Of a DNA stretch of 64,000 nt, positions 36,001 to 46,200 are shown in pieces (the stretch's first letter is position 1; each line of letters begins with the position of its first letter). The stretch is taken from contig UBYX01000006.1 of NCBI GenBank assembly GCA_900469955.1, positions 1 to 64,000 on the forward strand, given 5' to 3'. Source of the stretch: Hyphomicrobiales bacterium (GTDB lineage Bacteria; Pseudomonadota; Alphaproteobacteria; Rhizobiales; Rhizobiaceae). A program made the translations under genes and the position numbers. Below the pieces are notes generated by a model. That model did no database searches. It was not told the origin of the DNA and was given only the letters and a program-made list of their open reading frames with translations.

Positions 36001-38199
36001 ATGACAAAACTGATGGAGCGCGCACTCCTGTGGCTGCACGAGCAGGAGGTTGTGACCCTCGGCAAGGGACTGACTATTTTCCGGCAGGCGATGACGGTTC
36101 ATTTGAACCCTTCGGGCGGCCAGTTCACCGTAAAGGATTTCACACCCTTGGAGGATCACTACACGGAGCAGACCATTCAGACCCATGTGATGGCGGCCTA
36201 TGCAGAAAAGGGCCTTGCCGCGATGGAGCAGGCGCTGCGGCTGTCCGAGGATTACTTTGTGCTGGAGCGCGACGCCTTTCTGCGCCGCTGGATGCCCGGC
36301 AAGGGTGGTGAGATCCGGCGTCAGACTACTGGCAGCTCTTGGAAGACGATCGTAGAGGCGCTGAAGAATCCAGTCCAGCAGGAGATTGTCGCTGACGACC
36401 GCGAACAAACAAGCGTCCTGGTTCTTGCAGGACCGGGCTCGGGCAAGACGCGCGTTCTGGTGCATCGCATCGCCTACATAATCCGTGTCCGCCGTGAGGA
36501 CCCGCGCGGCATCCTCGTGCTGACCTACAACCGTCATGCCGCTGCCGAGATACGCATCCGGCTGCGGCATTTGATCGGCGATGATGCGGCTGCGGTGACC
36601 ATATCCACTTGTCACGCACTTGCGATGCGACTGGTGGGCGCGAGCTTTGCCGGAACTGCAAGCGAGACGTCCCACGACTTCGACGGGATCGTTCTGGAGG
36701 CAGTGCGCCAGTTGAACGGGGAAGGACTGAGCAAACCGGAGGCAGAGGCACAACGTGATACGCTGATTCAAGGCTACCGCTGGATCCTGGTAGACGAGTA
36801 TCAGGACATTGGCCCCGAGGAATATGCTTTGATCTCGGCCGTCGCAGGCCGCTCGCTGGACGATAAGGAGCTTCGGCTCAGCCTGTTTGCGGTAGGCGAC
36901 GATGATCAGAATATCTACGCTTTCGCTGGGGCGTCCATCCGCTTCATCCGCCAGTTCGAGGCCGACTATAGCGCACGACCGATGTTTCTTGTCGAGAACT
37001 ACCGCTCGACTGGGCATATCATTACCGCCGCCAACGCAGTCATAGCGCCAGCCGTGGCCCGCATGAAAGCCGGCCATGACATTGCCATAGATCGCAAACG
37101 CATCAAGGCTCCGCCCGGAGGAGATATGGCGGCGCTCGATCCGGTAGCCCATGGGAGGGTGCAGGTGTTGGACTGCCCGCCCGGCGATGTGGCGCAGGCG
37201 ATGACCGCGGTTGATGAACTCGTCCGACTATCACGCCTGGATCCGGAGTGGAGCTGGTCGCGCGCGGCGGTCATAGCTCGCGACTGGCGGCGGTTGGCCC
37301 CGGTGCGCGCCTATGCCGAAAAGCTTGGCATTCCGGTGGAGATGGCAAATGAGAGCCTGCCAAGCATCTGGCGTTTGCGTGAGATGCAGCAGTTTATCGA
37401 TGTCCTGCGCCGCGATTCGACACGTCTGCTGGGCGTGCGTGATCTGGTGGGCGTGCTGAATGCGATACAGTCCAATCGCTGGACGGATCTGATCGGCGAA
37501 GGCATCGCCGCGCTGGCCAAGGAGCTTGCGAACAAGACCATGCCCGTACCTGACCTCGTCGAGTGGTTCGCTGAGTGGGCCCATGATGCGCGCAGCGATC
37601 AGCGCGCACTGCTTCTTCTGACGGCGCATCGATCGAAAGGCTTGGAATTCGACGACGTCGTCATCCTGAACGGTGGCTGGGACAAGCCTTCTAAGGGCGA
37701 GGATCCCGATGCGCCGCGCCGCCTTTTCTATGTTGCCATGACCAGAGCGCGACGTAGCCTTTCCATCATTGCCGAAGGACAGCATCCGTTCGTCCCACAC
37801 GGCGAAGAGCATCTGCTGCGCCGCGCCGCGTCCACCGTCTCTAATGCCGCCGATTTTCCGGCTGCGCTATACCAAGTGCCTAACCTCAAGACCGTAGACC
37901 TGTCGTGGGCCGGGCGTCTCAAGCCGGATCATCCCTCGCTTGTCGCAATCTCGGCGGCAAAGGCAGGAGATCCACTTCAGATCGTGCGCGATGGCCCCAC
38001 TTGGATAATGCAGGATGCTCGGGGACAAGCTCTCGGACGCATGGCCAAAAGCTGGTCACCTCCCGAAGGACTCAACTTCCTCCGCGGCGAGGTCGGCGCC
38101 ATCGTGCGCTGGCGCAAGGCCGACAATCAGGAAGAGTTCCGGGTGCACCTTCACCGAGATGTTTGGGAGGTGGTTGTGCCGGAGCTTGTGTTCGGCTGA
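33097..38199 (+). CDS. Fusion of DEDD exonuclease, RecQ-type helicase and UvrD-type helicase
   Basis: 1700-aa three-part enzyme. Residues 1-135 are a DEDD-type 3'-5' exonuclease: D16 and E18 in SIDLEV, D73 in GHNILRHDLPHL, D130 in NDPELDARL. Residues about 300-640 are a RecQ-class helicase with Walker A LPTGTGKS (near 318), DEAHCVSKWGHDFRPDYRY (near 422) and YLQEAGRAGRDR. Residues about 1090-1560 are a UvrD/Rep-class helicase with Walker A LAGPGSGKTRVLVHRIAYI (near 1111), VDEYQDIGPEEYALI (near 1232), QNIYAFAGA, AHRSKGLEFDDVVI and FYVAMTRARR. I begin at the ATG at 33097. A TTG three codons upstream is less likely. It is the first gene of a four-gene plus-strand module. Having two opposite helicase types and a proofreading-like nuclease in one chain is seen directly; use against invading DNA is inferred. 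Confidence 0.9.
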   Translation: MAEPLQHFLQRCVSIDLEVDPATASIFAFAAVSDDARLSILAKKRDLVMALDRLEAEATEGVHLLGHNILRHDLPHLFAVRPGLANVLRSPIDTLWLNPLAFPRNPYHHLVKHYHDGRLQAGHVNDPELDARLVFQVMRNQLAALRQQNADQPDAVAAFHFLATRMENPGGFDAVFREVRGAPAPDPLAAQEAISRLLARRACGMRLEQTLNRLSNPQLGWPMAYALSWILVAGGDSVMPPWVRAQFREAALIVRHLRDANCKSPYCAWCSEKNDPVRALSRWFGFDAFRAEPVDDMGRPLQERIVDETMRGSSALGILPTGTGKSVCYQIPALSKFDKTGALTVVISPLVALMADQVQGMARAGISSAVTVNGMLSMPERQDALDRVRMGEAAMLLISPEQLRSNSVRSVLAQREIGLWVLDEAHCVSKWGHDFRPDYRYVSRFIKESSGDEAPAQVLCLTATAKPEVVRDIREHFKSRIGRELLLLDGGAVRTNLSFEVRPTQRGTKLADILDVIETKLPQEGASGAVVYCATRSETQRVAEFLKQQGLSAERFHAGLTSEEKRDIQERFRIGDLRIIAATNAFGMGIDKPDIRLVVHGDIPGSLENYLQEAGRAGRDRAHANCVLLFGEEDVERQFSLSARSRLARHEIGAILKALRRLDERTKKTGTVVATSGEVVRAERDQEFERDTNTDDTRVKTAVSWLEEATLLSREENKVQVFPSSLRIRNLEEAEAILARAAITGTRRKQLLDITRHLMNAPPDQGISTDELAGISGLTGGMLNKALADLEALGIARNDVVVTIFVHVAVDGHSQQRLTQAARLETALIALMREAAPDAEGAADVPLHLAETCQALRNQGHSAVRPDIVEKLLRSMGRDGRDQDGGKGNLRLRKASRNTLMVTLQRSWQALEQTAILRQQGAERLLGHLLGKLPKGSRGKDIQVETTIGDLLATLTGDALLRGSGIQDMTKLMERALLWLHEQEVVTLGKGLTIFRQAMTVHLNPSGGQFTVKDFTPLEDHYTEQTIQTHVMAAYAEKGLAAMEQALRLSEDYFVLERDAFLRRWMPGKGGEIRRQTTGSSWKTIVEALKNPVQQEIVADDREQTSVLVLAGPGSGKTRVLVHRIAYIIRVRREDPRGILVLTYNRHAAAEIRIRLRHLIGDDAAAVTISTCHALAMRLVGASFAGTASETSHDFDGIVLEAVRQLNGEGLSKPEAEAQRDTLIQGYRWILVDEYQDIGPEEYALISAVAGRSLDDKELRLSLFAVGDDDQNIYAFAGASIRFIRQFEADYSARPMFLVENYRSTGHIITAANAVIAPAVARMKAGHDIAIDRKRIKAPPGGDMAALDPVAHGRVQVLDCPPGDVAQAMTAVDELVRLSRLDPEWSWSRAAVIARDWRRLAPVRAYAEKLGIPVEMANESLPSIWRLREMQQFIDVLRRDSTRLLGVRDLVGVLNAIQSNRWTDLIGEGIAALAKELANKTMPVPDLVEWFAEWAHDARSDQRALLLLTAHRSKGLEFDDVVILNGGWDKPSKGEDPDAPRRLFYVAMTRARRSLSIIAEGQHPFVPHGEEHLLRRAASTVSNAADFPAALYQVPNLKTVDLSWAGRLKPDHPSLVAISAAKAGDPLQIVRDGPTWIMQDARGQALGRMAKSWSPPEGLNFLRGEVGAIVRWRKADNQEEFRVHLHRDVWEVVVPELVFG

Positions 38200-38382
38200 T
38201 AGTTTGTTCGTCGCGAACGGCGGATCGATCGGAACAGCTTCGCTTGACATCGCGGGCTAACATCTCGGCATGGCGGGGGGCTTATAAGGAGAAGTTGAAA
38301 TATAGAAAGTAAAAATGTGGAAATGACCACATGGATATTGTAGTTACATGAGTTGTTCGTGAAATACTGTGCGAGGGGCACT
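38200..38382 (+). promoter_or_regulatory. Spacer with hairpins before the SNF2-like helicase gene
   Basis: 183 bp separating two genes of one module. GTTCG/CGAAC (38206-38218) forms a small hairpin after the stop. An A+T-rich stretch then carries ATGTGG/CCACAT (38315-38332), about 50 bp before the next start. An internal promoter or attenuator is possible. Confidence 0.35.
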
Positions 38383-41300
38383 ATGACGGGCGCAGTACAG
38401 GAAGAAGAGCCGGCCGGCTGGAACCCGGAAATAAGCGGGACGCGCGTTCGGCTCCGCGAGAATCCGGGCAGACAGGGAACGACGACCGGAAGGGTCAAGA
38501 AGGCAGGCACTTTCCTGCTGGTCGAAGTCGATTTCGGCCCCAACGAAAAGCAATACAAGCGCTACGAGCTGCTGGAGCCCATCGCAGAGGAGGTGCAGAT
38601 TTTTGATCTGCTTGAGGGCGGTTCATTCGGCGGCCCCAGCGACCTCCGGCGGGTTTTGACCTTTGAGAAGATCAAAGGCGAATTGACCAACGTCTTCTAT
38701 TCGATGGAAGCCAGCAACACAGACTTCTATCCGCACCAGTTCAAGCCGGTCATGCGATTTATCGAATCCCCGATCGGCCGGATGCTGATCGCCGACGAAG
38801 TCGGTCTCGGGAAAACGATCGAAGCAACGTATATCTGGAAAGAAATTCAGGCCCGTCATCAAGCCAGGCGGCTGCTGATCATCTGTCCCGCCATGCTGCG
38901 CGAGAAGTGGCGCGAGGATCTGCGCAAGCGTTTCAACATAACCGGCGAAATCGTTTCCGCGAGCACCCTTTATGAGCGGGTCAAGGACATCGCCAGCTAC
39001 AGGAGCGCGGAGTCGTTCGTCTACATCACCAGCCTGGAGGGACTGCGTCCTCCCGCGAATTACGCGGATGAGAACATCGGCGGCGTCAGGGCGGAATTTG
39101 CCCGCATTCTCTACCAGAACACGGCCAGCGACGAGTTCGCCCTCTTCGACCATGTCGTTATCGACGAGGCCCACTATCTCAGGAATCCTTCGACCGCCAA
39201 CAATAGGCTTGCCCAGCTTCTAAGAGAGGCATCGCATCACCTTGTGCTGCTGACCGCAACGCCGATCCAGATCGGCAGCGACAATCTTTATCAGCTTCTG
39301 CGCCTGATCGATCCCGATCAGTTCTACGATTCATACCTGTTTGGGGAAATGCTTTCGGCGAATTCCTGCATCGTGCGCGCGCAAAGGGCGTTATGGCAGC
39401 AGCCCGCCGATATTCCGGCGGCGCTGAAGGCGATTTCGGAGGCGGAGAAGTCCGACTATTTCAAGAATGACGCCGTCCTTGCGCGCATCAAGGAACATCT
39501 TCGCCATGACGCCACCGATGCCGAACGGCGCGTGGAGATTCTCCGGCTTCTGGAATCGCGCTCGCTTCTTTCCCAATACATGACCCGAAGCAGGAAGCGC
39601 GAAGTTCTGGAGCGGCGCGTCGAGCGGGCGCCCCAGGTTCTTAGCGTCAGGTTCAGCGCGGACGAAAAGCAGCTCTACGACCATGTGACCAGTCGCCTGC
39701 GCGATGAAGCGACGGGCAAAACCGGCGTGTCGCTATTCTCGCTTATCGCGCGGCAGAGGCAGATGGCCAGTTCGATCGTCGGCGCGCTCGAAAGCTGGGG
39801 CGACAAGGGCCTCATCGAAGAGCTTTTGTGGGAAGACTTCGGGATTTCGCCGCAGCTCCGTTCGGAGCCGCAGGGCAACAAAGATGGCGACGATGCGGTT
39901 GATGTCGCACCGCCCGACATCGGCCTCAAGCACGAGCTGGGCGCGCTGGAAAAGGGCGATGAAAAATATCGGGCGCTCCAGCAGTTTCTTGCGAATGAGC
40001 TGAAACGGAATCCGCGCGAGAAGTTCGTCATCTTCGCCTTCTATCGCGGCACCCTGAAATACCTCGCCCGCCGTCTGAAGGCTGACGGGATCAATGCGGC
40101 GCTGATCATGGGGGACATGGGCAAAGAGAAAGACGATCTGATCCGCGCCTTCGCCCGACCCGACGGGCCGTCAGTCCTGCTCTCTTCCGAAGTCGGAAGC
40201 GAGGGTATCGACCTTCAATTCTGCCGCTTTATCGTGAACTACGATCTTCCCTGGAACCCCATGCGGGTGGAACAGCGGATCGGCCGTCTCGACCGATTGG
40301 GGCAGAAAGCGGAACGCATCTCGATCATCAACATGGTGGTCGAGAACACGATCGAAGACCGCATCCTGATGAGGCTGTACGATCGCATCAACGTGTTCCG
40401 CGAGAGCATCGGCGATCTCGAAGACATTCTCGGGGAAGTGACGGAGCAGTTGCTCGTCAACCTGCTCGATCCGACCCTGACGGACGAGGAGCGCGAGCGA
40501 AAATCCGTCGAGGCGGAACTTGCAATCTGCAACACGCAGAGGGAGCAGCAGCGCCTGGAGGAAGAGGCGGTCAACCTTGTCGGGTTTTCCGACTACATCC
40601 TCGACCATATCAGCGACAGCCGTGAAAAGGGCCGGTGGCTGAGCGCAAGCGAGCTCCAGTCTCTCGTGGAGGACTTCTTCGCGCGCAATTTTCCCGGCAC
40701 CAAGTTCGACGCTGTCGCGGGCGCGGAATATGCCCTGCGCATTACTCTCTCGGAGGAAGCGCGGCGCTCGCTGGGTTACTTCATATCGGAGGCACGGCCA
40801 TCGACGAGAACGCAGCTTCATCGAAGCGGCAGGCCGATCCTTTGCATTTTCGACCCGCGCCGCGCCGACGAGGTTTCCGCCGAAGCAGAGTTCATCGAGC
40901 CAAGCCATCCCCTCATACAATGGATACGCTTCAGCTACGAGGACGACCAAAGTCAGCTCCATCGCGTCACCGCGATAAAAGTCCCGGCGCAGGATGCCGG
41001 TGTCCCTCCAGGCGACTATGTATTCAGCGCCCACCGCTGGTCGTTTAACGGCCTGAAATCCGATCAGTCGCTTGCCTTCAGGGTGAAGCCGCTCGGAAGC
41101 GACCGCACGCTGGGGGCCTCGGAGGCCGAAGCGCTGGTTACCGTTGCCTCGCGCGCGGGCGAGAAGCTGCCGAACGCGGTCAACGTGCTCCCGGACATCG
41201 AGATCATCTGCGAGGCTGCCGTAGGATGCGAAGAAGCGCTGGGGGACGCATTTTCGGAGCGCCTTTCCGATTTTGAGGCGGAGAACACGGTGCGCTGCGA

Positions 41301-41529
41301 TCAGCAGCGAACCAGCGCCGAAAAGCTCGCGAGCCGCCGCATCGAAGGCCTGAAGGCCCGCGTCGCCCGGTTTCGCGCGGAAGGGAATCTGCGCCCCGTT
41401 GCGATGACGGAAGGCCTCATAAGGAAAGAGGAGGAGCAGTTGAAGATCAAGCTCGATCGCGTTTCACGGCGCCAACAGGTCGATCCGACCATGATCCCGC
41501 TTGCGGCGGGCGTTGTGAGGGTTGTCTGA
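38383..41529 (+). CDS. RapA/SNF2-like helicase-family ATPase
   Basis: 1048-aa superfamily-2 ATPase of the Snf2/RapA (HepA) branch, expected to translocate on double-stranded DNA. An N-terminal SH3/Tudor-like segment (GTRVRLRENPGRQGTTTG, FLLVEVDFGP) precedes the motor. Walker A is IADEVGLGKTIEATYIW (near 140), motif II is HVVIDEAHYLRNP (near 260), motif III is LLTATPIQ, and motif VI is VEQRIGRLDRLGQKAERIS (near 630). The C-terminal 350 residues have no clear domain and end with a charged helical segment. I start at ATG 38383 with GAGGGG just upstream. A TTG ten codons earlier is a poorer choice. One base separates its stop from the Hsp70-like gene. Confidence 0.85.
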   Translation: MTGAVQEEEPAGWNPEISGTRVRLRENPGRQGTTTGRVKKAGTFLLVEVDFGPNEKQYKRYELLEPIAEEVQIFDLLEGGSFGGPSDLRRVLTFEKIKGELTNVFYSMEASNTDFYPHQFKPVMRFIESPIGRMLIADEVGLGKTIEATYIWKEIQARHQARRLLIICPAMLREKWREDLRKRFNITGEIVSASTLYERVKDIASYRSAESFVYITSLEGLRPPANYADENIGGVRAEFARILYQNTASDEFALFDHVVIDEAHYLRNPSTANNRLAQLLREASHHLVLLTATPIQIGSDNLYQLLRLIDPDQFYDSYLFGEMLSANSCIVRAQRALWQQPADIPAALKAISEAEKSDYFKNDAVLARIKEHLRHDATDAERRVEILRLLESRSLLSQYMTRSRKREVLERRVERAPQVLSVRFSADEKQLYDHVTSRLRDEATGKTGVSLFSLIARQRQMASSIVGALESWGDKGLIEELLWEDFGISPQLRSEPQGNKDGDDAVDVAPPDIGLKHELGALEKGDEKYRALQQFLANELKRNPREKFVIFAFYRGTLKYLARRLKADGINAALIMGDMGKEKDDLIRAFARPDGPSVLLSSEVGSEGIDLQFCRFIVNYDLPWNPMRVEQRIGRLDRLGQKAERISIINMVVENTIEDRILMRLYDRINVFRESIGDLEDILGEVTEQLLVNLLDPTLTDEERERKSVEAELAICNTQREQQRLEEEAVNLVGFSDYILDHISDSREKGRWLSASELQSLVEDFFARNFPGTKFDAVAGAEYALRITLSEEARRSLGYFISEARPSTRTQLHRSGRPILCIFDPRRADEVSAEAEFIEPSHPLIQWIRFSYEDDQSQLHRVTAIKVPAQDAGVPPGDYVFSAHRWSFNGLKSDQSLAFRVKPLGSDRTLGASEAEALVTVASRAGEKLPNAVNVLPDIEIICEAAVGCEEALGDAFSERLSDFEAENTVRCDQQRTSAEKLASRRIEGLKARVARFRAEGNLRPVAMTEGLIRKEEEQLKIKLDRVSRRQQVDPTMIPLAAGVVRVV

Positions 41530-41530
41530 C

Positions 41531-43135
41531 ATGGCAAGCTGGCGTGACAGGCTTAGATCGCTTCACGAGCGTGTGTTTGGCAGGGCGGAAGTTCCGCCAT
41601 CCTCTTCCGAATCAGACGACGAACGGCCCAGCATTACGGAGTCTCCCGATCTTGCGCAGGCCGCGCCTGTCGTTGCGGAGAAGGCGCCCGCAAGCCGGGC
41701 AAGAGCCCCTACGGGCAAAGCGCCGGCAACCGTCAAGACACAAGGCAAGCGGGCGGCGGTCGCATCGAATGACGCTCCGCCACGGAGCACGCCCAAGGCA
41801 AGACCGCTAGCCATCAATCTCGGCATCGATTTTGGCACGAGCTTCACGAAAGTCTGCTTTCGCGACCTCGGCAGTGAGGTATCGGGAACTGTCGCGGCCG
41901 GCAAGGGCGGCAAGGAAGCGCTTGTGCCCTCGATTGTTGCAATCGGTTCCGATGGGCGGCTGTTTCTTGGCGACAGCGTTTCCAGCAAGCAAGCCGCCGT
42001 TATCGTTCCTTACCTGAAGATGCGCCTTGCGGGCGGGCCAATCGGCGAGCGCCTGCCCGAGTTCGGGGGGATCGACCTGAACAAGGCCGAATCCGTCAGG
42101 GCGCTTGCGGCTTGGTTTCTTGCGTCGGTGATCCAGCGCAGCCAGCGATGGCTTGCCGTCCATGAGGCCGACAGGCTGAAGAACCGCGTTGCGGACTGGT
42201 CCGCGAATGTGGGAGTGCCTGTCGAGCACTACGATTCACAAGCGCTTGCGACGTTTGAAGAGGTGCTTGGCGTTGCCTGGCTGTGGGTAAAGGACTATCT
42301 GGTGCCGAAAACGCTCCAGCAGGCGCTGCCTTCGTACCGGCTCACCCAGCCGCGCCTTGCGGCCGAAGTCACGGACTTCCACGCGGTGCCGGAAATTGCT
42401 GCGGCGGTGCAGTCGTTCGTCATGTCCCGTGAAGCCGTGCCGGGCATCTATGTATATTTCGACGTTGGCGGCGGCACGGTTGATGGCGTCGCGTTCAACT
42501 ATCTGAACTTCCGGGGGGAGCGCCGCATCAATTTCTATTCCGGCAAGGTCGAGCCCCTTGGCGTCTCAGCGATTGGAGCTTCGCTCGCGCAAGGAGCGCC
42601 AGGTGAAATCGATGCGGTGAGGCTGGAGAAGCTCCTGAAAGCATGTTCGCAATCGACTCTCGCGGAACTCGTTTTGCGAATCCACAAACTCGTCGCGTAC
42701 GTCGTCATGACCGCCCGGCGGAAAGACGGCCGGAACTGGCAGGAAGACGCCTTCCAGAGCGCCGACTATGAAAGGAAGTTCATCGGCCGGCTATCGACTT
42801 CCCGTATGCGCCCGCTGATCGTTTTCATCGGCGGGGGCGGCTCGAAGTCCGAATGGTACAAGGGGTCGATCGAGTCCACCTACACGGCCTTCAAACACCA
42901 CAGCGCGGGAGTCCCGCCATACAAGCTGGTGGAGGTTCCCCGGCCCAAGGACTTCATCGTGCCGAAAGGCAGCGCCGATGAGTTTATTCGCTTTGCCATC
43001 TCCTACGGGCTGTCGTTTCCTTTTGGGGAGGGGCCGGACATAGGTCTGCCGAGCCAGTTCGGCGCAGCCGAAGAGCCCCGCCAGTGGACGCCTCCTGGCG
43101 TGGTCGATTATGCGGATAGCAAGGACTACTGTTGA
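41531..43135 (+). CDS. Hsp70/actin-fold (ASKHA) ATPase lacking a substrate-binding domain
   Basis: 534-aa protein. The first 95 residues are a low-complexity Ala/Pro/Ser/Arg linker (ESPDLAQAAPVVAEKAPASR). An Hsp70-type nucleotide-binding domain follows: phosphate-1 INLGIDFGTSFTKVCFRD, phosphate-2 YVYFDVGGGTVDGVAF near residue 310, and adenosine motif VFIGGGGSKSEWY near residue 435. The chain ends about 85 residues later, too short for the usual beta-sandwich substrate-binding domain. It probably acts as a nucleotide switch or scaffold rather than a foldase. It starts one base after the SNF2-like gene's stop with GAGGG upstream. Members of this kind have been noted within large bacterial conflict operons; the role here is inferred. 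Confidence 0.85.
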   Translation: MASWRDRLRSLHERVFGRAEVPPSSSESDDERPSITESPDLAQAAPVVAEKAPASRARAPTGKAPATVKTQGKRAAVASNDAPPRSTPKARPLAINLGIDFGTSFTKVCFRDLGSEVSGTVAAGKGGKEALVPSIVAIGSDGRLFLGDSVSSKQAAVIVPYLKMRLAGGPIGERLPEFGGIDLNKAESVRALAAWFLASVIQRSQRWLAVHEADRLKNRVADWSANVGVPVEHYDSQALATFEEVLGVAWLWVKDYLVPKTLQQALPSYRLTQPRLAAEVTDFHAVPEIAAAVQSFVMSREAVPGIYVYFDVGGGTVDGVAFNYLNFRGERRINFYSGKVEPLGVSAIGASLAQGAPGEIDAVRLEKLLKACSQSTLAELVLRIHKLVAYVVMTARRKDGRNWQEDAFQSADYERKFIGRLSTSRMRPLIVFIGGGGSKSEWYKGSIESTYTAFKHHSAGVPPYKLVEVPRPKDFIVPKGSADEFIRFAISYGLSFPFGEGPDIGLPSQFGAAEEPRQWTPPGVVDYADSKDYC

Positions 43136-43209
43136 TCGAGAAGTAATACCCGCCCTGAGCTGGGAGGCAGGGTATTGACACGATGTTGTAGCAAAGTGGG
43201 GAGAATTTA

Positions 43210-46200
43210 ATGATAGAGGGTGCGCGCAAGCTACCGACACAACACATCTCAATTCGTGTGCCGTGGCATGATTCTGGTTGGTCCGGTCGCGTTTGCGTGA
43301 ATCCGTTGAAGAACACCCATTGCGTAGCGCTTCCGCGCATCGGTGACACTCGTGACGATGCTTGGGAGACTTCCGTTCGGGCAGAACTCTTCGATACGGA
43401 GGGTGTCCGTCTGCCCGCCTGCGCTGCAGAGCGTGGAGCGTTCATGGCTGATTTTGCATATGAGCGCCGGTTTCCCCACCCTTATGAGCACCATTCGCTT
43501 TACACCCATTTTCGCAAAACAAGATACGTACACGCGCCACGATCGGCGTCGGCTGTCCCCTTCGCCTGGATGATGAAGGGTGATGATGGCTTGCCGGAAA
43601 TCGCCACCCGGCTGGCCCTTGGTTTCCGGCCGGAGTTGGAACCGGAGCTCGGCTTCGAGAGTATTTGGGTTCAAGAACGTCGCAATCAGCTCGTTATGTT
43701 GGACACGTTCTTTGGTGCGATCGAGCCGAAGGAGTCGCTGGTTTTCTTCTACGCTAAGAAGACGCCTCTTACCGAAGATCCGCGGCGCGTCATCGTCGGG
43801 ATCGGTCGGGTGAGGAGCGTTGGCGACGCTACAGAATATAACTATGAGGGCGCGACAAGTAATGCCCTGCGCTCGATGGTGTGGGAGCGCAACATCGGCC
43901 ACTCCATCGAGCCGGAAATCAGAGATGGCTTCCTGTTGCCCTATCGAGAGCTGTTGGAGCATGCTGAAAGCGATCCGGGTTTCGATATTCAACCGTTTGT
44001 GCTGCATGCGCCAAGCGAAAGCTTCAACGCATTCTCGATGGGCTCCGAACACGTCAGCCATGACCAAGCTGTAGCCGTGCTGTTGACCGCAGCCATAGTC
44101 GTAGGGCGCTATGAGACATTGCTTCCTGGTGACTGGGGCGCAGCGCGCCGCTGGATCGATGCGGAGCTCAACCGGCTCTGGCGGTTGCGGGGCGCATATC
44201 CCGGTCTTGGGTCTGCCCTTGGTGCTCTGGGACTCTCGAATGGCACCCTGCTCGCGCACGCTGTCGGCAATCTGCTCCACGCCGACGGTGGACAGGATGT
44301 TCGTGATCCCTGGCCTGTCGTGGAGTCCGTGCTTCACGATCCGAAGCGCCTGCCACCGGACCTCGCTGGGTCAGTCGGCCCTGTCGCTGCGAAGCTATGG
44401 GATAGCTTGCAGCCTGAACGTCGTGACCTTCTCAAGCTACTCGCCCGTTTCGCGCTATCCGCCGACCAGACGCAAAGGTGGTGGGTTCGAGAAGAGCGTA
44501 CCAAAGCCGGGATTGAGCTCGAAGACGCCACAATCCTTGCCAATCCCTACCTCTGCTTTGAGGCCGACCGCGGACGCATCGACAGTATCCCCCTATCCGT
44601 CATCGACAGAGGGTTGTTTCCCGACCCGCAGGTGCTTGCAGCCATCCCCATTCCAGAACCGTCCGTCTGTCCGGAAGCAATTGATCCGCGCAGAGGTCGG
44701 GCGCTCATGATCCAAACACTCGAAGCAGCCGCTGTCGAGCATGGTCACACGATGCTCCCGCAGGATTGGCTGGTGGAAAGGGTTCGGAGTGCCGTGGTCT
44801 CGCCGCCTTGTGCAATCACCGGGGATTGGATTGCCGCCTTCGATGATAATCTCACCCTTCAGCTCGCGCGAGTGGAAACCGCAAACGGGGCACCCGCTTG
44901 GCAACTCAGCCGCTATGCAGCCACTCGCGCGTTAATCGGTACTCGACTCAAGCGACGCCTGGGGGGGACACGACACCCTGGGGACTATGATTGGGAAGAC
45001 CTCATTGACAAGGCTCTGGGTGGACCTGCCAAGGAAGGCAACCCTGCAGAAGAGATGGCGCGCAAGGAAAAGGCGGCGGCACTAAAGGAGCTCTTCCGCT
45101 CCCGTGCCTCTGTTCTGATTGGCCCCGCGGGCACCGGCAAAACAACGCTGTTGCTTGCGCTGTTGTCGCTCGAACAGGTTCGCAAAGGTGGTGTGCTGCT
45201 GCTGGCTCCAACAGGCAAGGCGCGGGTTCAAATGCAGAAAAAGGCCGGGGACGTGAAGGCATTCACGTTGGCGCAGTTTCTGCTCGGCTTCAATCGCTAC
45301 GACGGGCAGACCGGCGCGTACCTCGTAACAAACTCTCCGGATCGCGAGAATGGCTTTGCCACGGTCGTCATCGACGAAGCCTCGATGCTCACGGAAGACC
45401 AACTCGCAGCCACACTTGATGCCCTTGATCCAACAAGTGTCCATCGGCTCATCCTTGTTGGCGATCCTCGCCAACTTCCCCCGATCGGAGCGGGGCGACC
45501 GTTCGTGGATGCGATCCGCCTTCTCAGAGAGCAGGACGCGATGCAGCCACGCGGCCTAGCCGAACTTACAGTAGTGCGCCGTCAGACCGGAAGCTCGGAC
45601 GATCCTGAAACTCCCCGAGACGACGTGCTTCTCTCACGTTGGTTCAGTGGCGAAGCTCCTGACGCGGGGGCGGACGAGGTGTGGGATCGGTTGGCAACTG
45701 GTTCAGCGCGAGGCATCCGCGCCATAACTTGGGACAGTGACGCTGATCTGCAAACCAAGCTGCTAAAGGAGCTTACTGCTCATATCCGTTCCGACATGGA
45801 CGCCTCGGTAACCGACGAGACGGCCTTCGAGATCAGCCTTGGTGGTTCGGAGTATAACGGTCGTGGCTATTTCAACCCTTCGCGCGAAGGCGCAGATGGA
45901 CGACGCCAAGGAGGCGGAGCCGGCGTTGAGGCATGGCAAATCCTGGTACCGATGCGCGCAGGAGAAACCGGGGTTGACGGTCTCAACCGCTGGATCAAGC
46001 GGCTGTTTCGTGTTTCGGTTCGAGAATGGGCTGAAGCAGAGCCGCACTGGTATCGCAAGATCGCCAAACCAATGGGAAGTCAGGCAATCCTCTACGGCGA
46101 TAAGGTCATCAACCTCTCGAATGGCCGTCGCCGTGACGTCTATCCGGATATGGAGAGGGCATATCTCGCGAACGGTGAAATCGGTCTCGTCATCGGCCAG

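Noticed and set aside
35872..37152. 426-codon minus-strand open frame inside the RecQ/UvrD gene
   Set aside because: Shadow of the helicase gene's third-position G+C bias. The sense strand carries uninterrupted helicase motifs.
40171..41034. 287-codon minus-strand open frame inside the SNF2-like gene, and 43249-44337 inside the RecD-like gene
   Set aside because: Antisense shadows. No motifs, and no promoter or ribosome-binding site.
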